From the NCBI GenBank assembly GCA_044339595.1, contig JBIIVF010000097.1, positions 1-9,387 of the forward strand: 9,387 bases of DNA, given 5' to 3'. Every line of letters starts with the position of its first letter. Position 1 is the first letter of the stretch. This stretch comes from CAZTGZ01 sp044339595. Lineage in GTDB: Bacteria > Bacteroidota > Bacteroidia > NS11-12g > UBA9320. The notes under the pieces were generated by a model that saw nothing but the letters and a program-made list of their open reading frames with translations, ran no database searches and was not told the DNA's origin. Positions 1-7,100 of this stretch are shown here, in pieces. The position numbers and the translations under genes are program-made.

Positions 1-456
1 CGAATCAGGCTTGTAGGCCGACCATTCAAAAGGGGCATTTCCCACCAATATTTCCTGCAATTGATGCAGGTTCAAGTCTGATTTTAGCAGTTTTCTGGCA
101 TCCGAAAAGCTGTAGGCATAATAGTTTCGGTTAAAGCGATCTAACAAGAAAAGGCTGTCCTTTAAAAATAGAGCCCGGGCAACTTCAAATCCCAATCCGG
201 TTACCGATATCCAAACCACACTATCGGCTTTCATGCGAATGTTCATGGTGAACGACTGTTGTGTGGCACCCTCTTTATATTCAGCTTTTGCCTTAAGGGT
301 CAGATATTCATATTTAAAGGCGGCAGCTTCGGCATTCACAGCGGCAGTAGAAGTAGCAGATTCAGTTCCGGTTTTTTTGCGCTTTCCGCCCTCGCGGGAT
401 TTACACGCCCCAAAAGTAACGACAAGGATGAGCAGAAATACGGTTGTGCTTTTCAT
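1..456 (-). CDS. DUF4292-family lipoprotein, N-terminal 152 residues (3' end outside window)
   Basis: The reading frame is open from an ATG at 456 down to base 1, so the C-terminus lies outside the window. The protein begins MKSTTVFLLILVVTFGACKS, a lipoprotein signal peptide with lipobox F15-G16-A17-C18, so it is probably exported and acylated at Cys18. A low-complexity basic and Ala/Thr-rich linker follows (about residues 20-45). The next part has the pattern I recognise from DUF4292 proteins: an SFTMNIRMKADSVVWISVTG stretch, then a GFEVARALFLKDS segment, then a DRFNRNYYAY segment. DUF4292 proteins usually have about 240-270 residues, so a little over half is visible. I think the fold resembles LolA/LolB lipoprotein carriers, but that is family-level recollection and function is unproven. 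The gene starts 4 nt after the TPR gene stop, so it is probably translated from the same message. Family call fairly sure; function unknown. Confidence 0.85.
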   Translation of the reverse strand, partial: MKSTTVFLLILVVTFGACKSREGGKRKKTGTESATSTAAVNAEAAAFKYEYLTLKAKAEYKEGATQQSFTMNIRMKADSVVWISVTGLGFEVARALFLKDSLFLLDRFNRNYYAYSFSDARKLLKSDLNLHQLQEILVGNAPFEWSAYKPDS

Positions 457-460
457 GATA

Positions 461-2161
461 TCAATCCGTCAGACCCTCGCTGATTTTTTTATTTAAACGA
501 TCCTGATCTCCTTTTCTTTCGAGCGCCTTTTTCCATTCTGTGCGGGCTTCTTCAGTTCGTCCGAGTTTGAATAAAGCATCTCCTGCATGTTCCAGAATTT
601 CCGGGTTGGTGGGATCCAGTTTGCCGGCCTTTTTGATTTGTTCGAGCGCTTCCGCATATTTTCCGGACTGAAACAACACCCAACCGTAGGTATCGAGATA
701 AGAGGGATTATCTGCTTCTTCCGCAATGGCTTTTTTTACCATCGCTTCGGCTTCATCTAATCGAACTTTTCTTAAAGCCAAAAAGTAGGCATAGTTGTTC
801 AACGCAAGTGCATTGTTCGGCTCTAGTTTGAGCACTTCATCAAATGCCTTGTCCGATTCAACATGTTTTCCCTGCTGCTGATAAGCATCGGCGATATTCA
901 AATGCAGCTGCACTTTGTCTTTTTGTTGGATGGCGATGGCCAATCCATCCTCAGAAATCTGAATCGATTTTTCAAATTGCTTCAATGAAATCAGCGCAAA
1001 CCCATTGTAGATGTATAAAGCCGGCAGATTCGGAAAATATTCCAAAGCCTTGCGTGAATCCAGTTCCAACAGCGACATATCATTCAATTGTTCATCTATG
1101 GAAATGAGTTTCTGCCAGATTTTAAAATCACTGGTTTCGAATTCGAGTGCCTTTAATAAGTATTGGCGACTTTCTGCATACTTGCCGGTGGCATAAAGCA
1201 GATCGCTGTAAACCACATAACTCAAACTCTCGTTTGGATGGGTCTTCATCAGGACTTCAGCCAACTTAAAGACTTGATTTTTGCTTTTTTCATCCTTTTG
1301 GAGCAAAAGATAATAGGAGGAGATCACTTGCAGCTTGTTGGCCAACTTTACCCGCTCATCTTTAAAACCCATGAGCAAATGTTCGAAAGAAGCATCCGCT
1401 TCACCCCGCGAACGCAAGATGTCTGCAATGCCAAATTGGGCGTAACCGTTCAAAGAATCCAGGGCGATGATTTTCAGATACGATTTCTCCGCATCCTTCT
1501 TTTTCCCCAACGACATCTGCGTTTCCGCCAGCAATCCCCAATAGCGCACCTCATCCGGAAACAATTCCGTCAGTTTCGAAATTTCTTCCAGTGCCTTCTC
1601 CGGCTTGCCCATTTTGATGTATAGCTGCTCCATTTTTCGGGCGGATTCTTCATCCACACCAAATTTGGCCTGATATTTTTCCAAAACAGCGATTCCTTTT
1701 TTAAAATCACCTGCGTTGATGTATTGATTGGAAGCTTCAATATAGTTAGAAAGACGATTGGGATCCTGGGCCATCATCTTTTCAAAAATATCGGCTGATT
1801 TTGCATACTGTCCCTGACGATTATAAAACTGTCCCAACTGCCCGCTGTACCAATGATTGTATTCCGGGTTGGCTTTTACCGCCTTCTCAGCCCAATAAAT
1901 CGCTTCTGTGAGATCCTTCTTTTTGAAACTCAGGTTTCCCAATTGATACATCACGGCATGACTCGCCGGATCAATTTTATAGGCACTGTAAAATTCTTTG
2001 ATGGCTTCATCTGTATTGCCCAGTGCCTTCTGTTTGGTGCCTTCAAAATAGGCATCGTTGAATTTCTTCAACTGCGCATAGCTCAATTCCTGGCGCCCTT
2101 TCTTCAGTGATTTACAGGAAACCAAAATCAGGCAAAGAAAAGCTATGGTTGAAAACCTCAT
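461..2161 (-). CDS. TPR-repeat lipoprotein, 566 aa
   Basis: The N-terminus MRFSTIAFLCLILVSCKS is a lipoprotein signal peptide with lipobox L13-V14-S15-C16, so the mature protein should be anchored by Cys16 in the envelope. The rest is almost all tetratricopeptide repeats, at least ten units of about 34 residues between residues 32 and 553. Clear ones are 66-100 (YQLGNLSFKKKDLTEAIYWA core), 450-483 (NNYAYFLA start) and 486-519 (SYLDTYGWVLFQSGKYAEAL core). TPR solenoids bind other proteins, and no catalytic domain is seen. The ATG shares its A with the TAA of the upstream nucleotidyltransferase gene (TAATG on the minus strand), which suggests translational coupling and fixes the start. The DUF4292 lipoprotein follows after 4 nt. 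The context suggests an envelope assembly or scaffold role, but this is inference. Family and localisation are sure; the partner is unknown. Confidence 0.93.
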   Translation of the reverse strand: MRFSTIAFLCLILVSCKSLKKGRQELSYAQLKKFNDAYFEGTKQKALGNTDEAIKEFYSAYKIDPASHAVMYQLGNLSFKKKDLTEAIYWAEKAVKANPEYNHWYSGQLGQFYNRQGQYAKSADIFEKMMAQDPNRLSNYIEASNQYINAGDFKKGIAVLEKYQAKFGVDEESARKMEQLYIKMGKPEKALEEISKLTELFPDEVRYWGLLAETQMSLGKKKDAEKSYLKIIALDSLNGYAQFGIADILRSRGEADASFEHLLMGFKDERVKLANKLQVISSYYLLLQKDEKSKNQVFKLAEVLMKTHPNESLSYVVYSDLLYATGKYAESRQYLLKALEFETSDFKIWQKLISIDEQLNDMSLLELDSRKALEYFPNLPALYIYNGFALISLKQFEKSIQISEDGLAIAIQQKDKVQLHLNIADAYQQQGKHVESDKAFDEVLKLEPNNALALNNYAYFLALRKVRLDEAEAMVKKAIAEEADNPSYLDTYGWVLFQSGKYAEALEQIKKAGKLDPTNPEILEHAGDALFKLGRTEEARTEWKKALERKGDQDRLNKKISEGLTD

Positions 2162-3174
2162 TATAGGGCAGGTATTATGGTCGAATAATCGCTCAAACTC
2201 AATTCACGCGCCTTGCCATCAAAACGGGCAAAGTTGCCAATCATAGAATTGGTGATGTCGGCGTTCAGGATGTGCACGTTTTCTTGCAAGATGCTGTTGG
2301 TGATAACGGAATTTTCTATGATGCTATTGTTCCCGATGGAAACATAAGGACCCACGGTTGAGTTGGTAATCACAACTCCTTTGCCAATAAAACAGGGCTC
2401 AATGATCAAAGATCCTTCTTTGATCAAATCATCCGATATTAAAGGACCATCCTGATGGGTTTCCAGAATGCGTTGATTGGTGTACACCGTGGCATCTTTA
2501 TTTCCGCAATCGAGCCACTCAATTACTTTTCCGGGCATAAAAACCATTCCTTTGGCTTTCATGTTTTCAAGGGCATTGGTGAGCTGATATTCTCCTTTTT
2601 CGCGGATATCGTTGTTCAGCAGATATTCAATTTCCTGCTTCAAAACCGCGCCATCCCGGAAAAAGTAAATGCCGATGATGGCCAGGTCAGAAACAAATTC
2701 CTGTGGTTTCTCTACAAAATCCGTGATTTCGTTGTTCGCATTGAGTTTCACCACCCCAAACGGACGAGGATCTTCTACCTTTTGAACCCAGATGATGCCA
2801 TCCAAACTGCTGTTGAGGGTAAAATCGGCCCTGAATAGAGTATCTGCAAAGGCAACAATCACCGGTCCTGAAAGACTTTGTGCCGCGCAATAAACGGCAT
2901 GCGCAGTACCCAGGGCTTCCTCCTGATAATTGATGATGCCTTTTGCGCCGATATTGGCCGCAATGTGCAATAATTTCTCTTCTACTTCTTTCCCAAAACC
3001 GGGTCCGATGATAAAGGCAATCTCTTTTATAGGATCTGCACAAACCTTGGCGATGTCTTCCACCAGGCGTTGAACAATGGGCTTTCCTGCAATGGGCAAC
3101 AATGGCTTCGGGGTGGTGAGGGTATGTGGTCTCATTCGTTTACCCATACCTGCCATCGGAATAATTAAATTCAT
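2161..3174 (-). CDS. Sugar-1-phosphate nucleotidyltransferase (glucose-1-phosphate thymidylyl/uridylyltransferase-like) with C-terminal beta-helix
   Basis: This 337-residue protein should join a nucleoside triphosphate and a sugar-1-phosphate to make an activated NDP-sugar and pyrophosphate, in the cytoplasm. The N-terminal Rossmann-like domain starts at once with the signature loop AGMGKRMRPHTLTTPKP (residues 8-24; G9, G11, R13, R15, K23). Further family marks are EEALGTAHAV (85-94), metal-binding D111 after VIVAFA, VEKP (154-157), EYQLTNAL (195-202) and WLDCGN (220-225). Residues about 255-316 are Ile/Val-rich and hexapeptide-like (IGKGVVI, VGPYVSIG, IIENSVI), indicating a left-handed beta-helix. 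An acetyltransferase activity cannot be claimed from this. The exact sugar and nucleotide cannot be read from sequence; glucose-1-phosphate with dTTP or UTP is the best family guess. It lies 29 nt after dut and overlaps the TPR gene by 1 nt, so it sits inside the operon and may supply precursors for surface polysaccharide. Confidence 0.92.
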   Translation of the reverse strand: MNLIIPMAGMGKRMRPHTLTTPKPLLPIAGKPIVQRLVEDIAKVCADPIKEIAFIIGPGFGKEVEEKLLHIAANIGAKGIINYQEEALGTAHAVYCAAQSLSGPVIVAFADTLFRADFTLNSSLDGIIWVQKVEDPRPFGVVKLNANNEITDFVEKPQEFVSDLAIIGIYFFRDGAVLKQEIEYLLNNDIREKGEYQLTNALENMKAKGMVFMPGKVIEWLDCGNKDATVYTNQRILETHQDGPLISDDLIKEGSLIIEPCFIGKGVVITNSTVGPYVSIGNNSIIENSVITNSILQENVHILNADITNSMIGNFARFDGKARELSLSDYSTIIPAL

Positions 3175-3203
3175 ATATATGCTTTGGTGATTATTGATTC
3201 AAA

Positions 3204-3680
3204 TTATATCCCGGTATGACCGTAACCGCCGGTTCCACGGGTTGTTTCATCGAGTGTTTCGGTTAATTTCCACTGCACTGTTTCGTGTTTGGCCACGACC
3301 ATTTGTGCGATTCGGTCGCCGTGATGCACCGGAAAGGGTTCCTGACTGAGGTTCACGAGCAAAACCTTGATTTCACCGCGATAATCCGCATCAATGGTGC
3401 CCGGAGCATTCAAAATGGTGATGCCGTGTTTCAGCGCCAAACCACTTCTCGGACGAATTTGAGCTTCAAAACCTTCCGGCAAAGCTACATAAAGACCCGT
3501 GCCGATCAGTTCGCGTTTCCCTGCGCCAATCACGATGGTTTGCTCCAGGTTTGCACAAATATCCATCCCGGCAGCATGCGTGGTCTGATACAACGGCAAC
3601 GAGTTGTTGCTCTTGTTCACAATATGTATCTCCGCAGTGCTCGCCAAAATGGCTGCAAAGTTACGATTTTTATTTTTCAT
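3204..3680 (-). CDS. dut: dUTP diphosphatase (dUTPase), trimeric type
   Basis: The enzyme hydrolyses dUTP to dUMP and pyrophosphate. This keeps uracil out of DNA and supplies dUMP for thymidylate synthesis. All five motifs of the trimeric family are present (numbering from the ATG at 3680, 158 aa): AGMD 37-40, RPRSGLA 76-82, GTIDADYRG 94-102 with catalytic D97 and Y100, GDRIAQ 121-126, and the C-terminal arm RGTGGYGHTG 148-157. The arm has Tyr for the usual Phe and His for the usual Ser, variants that should be tolerated. The frame stays open upstream to an ATG at 3755, but those residues translate a tandem repeat and are rejected. Even the 3680 start gives about 15 residues before the first beta strand (EIHIVNKS), more than usual. 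A promoter-like octamer at 3656-3663 could mean a later start, for example TTG at 3647. First gene of the minus-strand operon. Confidence 0.95.
   Translation of the reverse strand: MKNKNRNFAAILASTAEIHIVNKSNNSLPLYQTTHAAGMDICANLEQTIVIGAGKRELIGTGLYVALPEGFEAQIRPRSGLALKHGITILNAPGTIDADYRGEIKVLLVNLSQEPFPVHHGDRIAQMVVAKHETVQWKLTETLDETTRGTGGYGHTGI
3656..3663 (-). promoter_or_regulatory. Candidate Bacteroidota -7 element (TAACTTTG) facing dut
   Basis: Read on the minus strand the bases are TAACTTTG, a perfect match to the Bacteroidota sigma factor -7 consensus TAnnTTTG. It is followed by GCAGCC, a context typical of these promoters. I see no convincing -33 TTTG/TTG at the usual spacing. The element lies 17-24 nt downstream of the dut ATG at 3680. 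It can therefore be the dut promoter only if translation starts later. A chance match inside the coding sequence is possible. Confidence 0.45.
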
Positions 3681-3693
3681 CCGGGAAGGAGGG

Positions 3694-3756
3694 CAATTGC
3701 GAATTACGAAAGATGAATTACGAATTAAGAATTGCGAAAAACGAGCAACGGACAAC
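3694..3756. repeat. Degenerate 7-bp tandem repeat, consensus near GAATTAC
   Basis: Nine consecutive heptamers stay in register: CAATTGC, GAATTAC, GAAAGAT, GAATTAC, GAATTAA, GAATTGC, GAAAAAC, GAGCAAC and GGACAAC. The first six are closest to one another and the last three are decayed. The repeat lies between the divergent dut and T9SS-protein genes. On the minus strand it stays open and translates to a repetitive IRNSSFVIRN-like peptide, which explains the false N-terminal extension of dut. Similar GAATTAC-type heptamer runs occur between genes in other bacteria, as far as I recall. Function unknown. Confidence 0.75.
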
Positions 3757-3820
3757 GATTTCCAGAAATGTCATGGCAAAGTGATCGCAATGTCATCTTT
3801 TCAATATTTGAGGTGATAAA

Positions 3821-3854
3821 TTAGGATTACCGGACGTTAAGCCCTATAACTTTG
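3821..3854 (+). promoter_or_regulatory. Putative promoter of the T9SS surface-protein genes
   Basis: TAACTTTG at 3847-3854 matches the Bacteroidota -7 consensus TAnnTTTG exactly. A weak -33-like TTAG lies at 3821-3824, with a 22-nt gap. Transcription would start near 3860, giving a leader of about 40 nt. That leader is AT-rich and ends in an A-rich run before the ATG at 3902, with no Shine-Dalgarno site, as is usual in this phylum. The octamer is identical to the one facing dut. Confidence 0.6.
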
Positions 3855-3901
3855 TATTAAAGCCAACAATTTATTTTAATTTTACTTTCAAAAACACAAC
3901 T

Positions 3902-4132
3902 ATGAGTTCGCAAACATTTAGTAATCAGAGGATTACCCCCTCACTAAGCACAAAAGCTTTGGGAATAGTCGAAATAGTTTTGTTATCCTTCATTTTTCTG
4001 CCCCAAATAATTTTTGCTCAGCAGCAACCCTATGATGTTTTGTGGCAAAAGTCATATTACCCTGATAGTTGGTACGATTTGAACAATGATGTTTATGCAT
4101 ATACCTCTCATGATGAAAGTGGAGAAGACTAG
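3902..4132 (+). CDS. 5' fragment of an interrupted T9SS surface protein (signal peptide and first propeller strand)
   Basis: This 76-residue frame begins with a Sec signal peptide: a 24-residue N-region, hydrophobic core about residues 25-38, and probable cleavage after A39 (IIFA-QQQP). The mature part QQQPYDVLWQKSYYPDSWY looks like the opening of secreted Bacteroidota repeat proteins that start VLWQKSYGG. It ends at TAG 4130-4132. The next codon is ATG, in the same frame, and opens the 1231-residue protein. The repeat pattern of the downstream protein continues across the stop, so this is most likely the amino end of one 1308-codon gene and not a separate small gene. The start is supported by the promoter about 50 nt upstream and by the signal peptide. 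The break could be a real nonsense mutation, a sequence error or a readthrough site. Confidence 0.75.
   Translation: MSSQTFSNQRITPSLSTKALGIVEIVLLSFIFLPQIIFAQQQPYDVLWQKSYYPDSWYDLNNDVYAYTSHDESGED
4130..4132 (+). other. In-frame amber codon interrupting the T9SS protein gene
   Basis: TAG stands between GAA GAC and ATG TAT, with the frame unchanged on both sides (codon 77 of the combined frame). The flanking residues ED-stop-MYAIQ...GYIMSG align with the next internal repeat YGEMYNLIQ...KYIFTSG. The stop falls at a position occupied by different residues in the other repeats (E, T, K, S, C). One base change would restore a sense codon. Confidence 0.85.
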
Positions 4133-7100
4133 ATGTATGCCATTCAAAGATGGTATGACCCCGAAAACCTCACTTCACATGAAGGATATATTATGAGTGG
4201 CTATACCAGTTTTAAGAATAAACCCATTCGTATTTTCGAATGTGATCCGCCTATAACAATTGCTGAATTTCCCGATCCTCCAACGGGTAGGCCGGCCATC
4301 AATGAACTAGAGTGTGAGGATCCGGTGAATTGGAAAGGATCACAACATGGGGCAGTAATGAAAATAGATGAAAGCGGAAACATGGAATGGTACAAGGTCT
4401 TTGGACAGGAATACGGTGAGATGTACAATCTTATACAAGCCAAAGAATCGGGTGATGGAAAGTATATTTTCACATCAGGAAGAGGAGGAAATCAATTGAC
4501 AGGAGTTCAGTACCGATATTTAGATGCCCTTAATACCGAACAGGTAACCACTCTATCTTGCAATGATCCTTGTGATTTTTATACTCAATTCCGATCGTCC
4601 AGAAGATTTTATATAGTAAAACTAGATGGATCGAACAATGGTGAGGTAGAATGGCAATATACATATGGCAGTATTATCCCTGCTGTTGGCGTTGATGCTT
4701 ATGCTTCTCCCGGCACAGCTTGGGATATAGTTGAAGCGTCAGATGAAGCCGTCATAGCAGTAGGTTGTGTTGGAGATTGGCAACCTGCCAGTCCACCTTA
4801 TTCAGCGTATGTTAAAATGAGTGGTTTTATTGTTAAAATAGACCCTAACACTGGCGCTATATTAAAATCTAGAAAAATATTAAATACAAATGGCAGCATG
4901 GCCCTTTTGTCCATTGTAAAAGAAAATGCAAACAGTTTTGGCATTGCATATTACCGTGCTGATGGAAACAGCAAAATCGGAGCATTCAAAATAGATTCGG
5001 ATTTAGATGACATTACAGGTAGTGGCTTTATGGACAATGAATATAATACTGATTTGAGCCCATCTATCCCAACTATGGTTGATGGCTATTTAGATCCAAC
5101 TTTCAGTCATTCAGGAGGGTATAAACCTTGGGATATTGAGATACAAGAATACGAAGAAGAAAATTATTTTATAGTTGGGGCGCATTCGTTTGCAGCAAAT
5201 GACCCAGTATATGATAATTCTAATGATGAAGGCATAATTCTCAAATTGAATGAAGACATGACATTTAACTCATTCATGTCTATCGGAGAGGTAAGTGCAT
5301 ACGATTTAAAGGTCGGAGTACATGTAATGCCGGATAATAGTATTACTGCTGTGAGCAGTTCACATAGAAGAAAAATGTCTCAAGATTTTATACCATCAGC
5401 ATTCATTAATACTGCATGTAACGACGAAGAAATCGAAACATATAGTGCTAGTTGGCCGCATGGAAATGACAAATGGGAAAGCGATGCCATTGTTTATAAT
5501 TTCGACCCCTCTTTCACCTCTGTTCGTTGGTCGAAACTCATATTAGACCCCATGCCGAAAGCCTACGAATACCCGGGCAATGTCAAAAAGCAATTGTGTA
5601 TGTACAATGCCGTGGCCAATGCATCCGGTGAAATTGTCATTTGCGGCAATAACGGATTGAACTTTGATGATGTGCATGTCATAAAGCTAACACAACCCTG
5701 TGTTGGATCTCAAACGTATAACTATGTTCCGGATGATCCAAGCAACCAAGATCCATACATTTCTGCCATTGTTCAATTTGGATCCGGTGCCACCAATGTT
5801 GGTTCGAACAAAAAAATCAATGGCACCTTGGTCATAGAATCCGGAGTTACATTAACATTTTTAGGGGGTGCAGTCATTGAATTTACCAACGGGCGCATAC
5901 CTCATCAACCGCAAATCGTAATTCAAGACGGTGGCAAGTTGGTTATTGATGGAACCGCCAAAATTACCTCCATTAAAAATCCGCTCGACCCCGATTGCCC
6001 TGATTTAGGATGGGGTGGAATTTATGTAGCCGAAGGGGGTGAACTTGAAATTGTTAATGGCAGCATAGAAAGTGCTCATTTGGGCGTAAATGTCGAAGCC
6101 GGCGGCATATTCAACGTAAACAAATCTGAAAATCTGCTCAACTCGCAACTGACCTTTTATAATTGTATTACCGGCGTGAAGCTTGAAAACCATACATCGC
6201 CTATAAATATGGGCATTAAGTATGCCTGGTTTAAAAATGACAAACCCCTTGAATTTGCCTATACCGATAAATACGAAACCGACGTTTCAGGTTTGGATAT
6301 GTTTGTAGATATTAGAGATGGTTATAACGGAAACATCAAATTTACCAGTTGTATTTTCGAAAATTTGGAGACAGATGCATTTATGCCTCATGGAACCGGC
6401 ATCTTAGGTGATAATGCAAACATCACTTTGATCAAAGGGGGATATAATCAGATTTTCAATGGTTCGTGCTATATTCCCAATGATGCCCCTAACCGATTTA
6501 TTGGGCTCAATGAGGGCATTCATATCAACAATTATGCCCATCCAACCAAAAAAGTGAAGGTTTTGGAAGCAGAATTTATAGATGTTCTAAATCCGATTTG
6601 GACGGTAGTATCAGATACTTCGATAATCTATAAGAACAGCATCATTTGGTCGGATAACCTGCCGAATTACACCAATTTAGATCACGATCATAAATATGGC
6701 ATTTTTAACAGTTGGGGACATGTTCAAAAAGTATGGGAAAATGAAATCACCAATGAGATAGACGTTCCTTTCACCGCCTTTTTTACGGATGAGGGCGCCA
6801 CAACCGGAGTAACCGGTTCCTCCTTTTATAAAAATATTGTTGAAAACACCTATACCTCTAACCGGGGTGTGGCCCATTACTTTGATAATGACAACCAGGA
6901 TATAGACATCCGCTGCGATGAATACACCGATTTGATTTACGACTGGTTCTGGAAAGCAGGGGCATTTGAAAGACAAGGAAATTCAACCAATCACCATGCA
7001 ATACAATGGACACAAGGGATAGATGATAACCTCTTTACTGACAATACAGGAACCCTTCCTGAATTATATTTTATAGACGGTGGTGTTACAAATCCATTTT

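Larger units (their letters stand above)
3681..3901. other. Divergent intergenic region between the dut operon and the secreted-protein genes
   Basis: About 220 bp with no credible gene. From left to right it holds a purine-rich stretch just before dut, the heptamer repeat, an unremarkable stretch (3757-3820), the promoter of the plus-strand genes (3821-3854) and an AT-rich leader of about 40 nt. Small open frames on either strand here lack coding character. I see no terminator hairpin, and none is expected between divergent genes. Confidence 0.7.

Noticed and set aside
233..496. Two small plus-strand open frames at the left edge
   Set aside because: The minus-strand frame here encodes a lipoprotein with a DUF4292 pattern, so the plus-strand frames are shadows.
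1163..1624. 153-residue open frame on the plus strand opposite the TPR gene
   Set aside because: It is antisense to a clear TPR solenoid and its composition reflects the complementary codons.
2455..2838. 127-residue open frame on the plus strand opposite the nucleotidyltransferase
   Set aside because: It is antisense to a well-supported enzyme and has no recognisable features.
3285..3716. 143-residue open frame on the plus strand opposite dut
   Set aside because: It lies antisense to a dUTPase with all five motifs and shows no recognisable domain or promoter.
3681..3755. Extended dut start at ATG 3755 giving a 183-residue protein
   Set aside because: The extra residues are translated heptamer repeat and the family is normally about 145-155 residues.
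3694..3756. CRISPR array
   Set aside because: The units are 7 bp, contiguous and without spacers.
4130..4132. Reassigned genetic code with TAG as a sense codon
   Set aside because: Only one in-frame TAG is seen in roughly 3100 codons. A code change should leave many, and the window shows chromosomal housekeeping genes, not phage genes.
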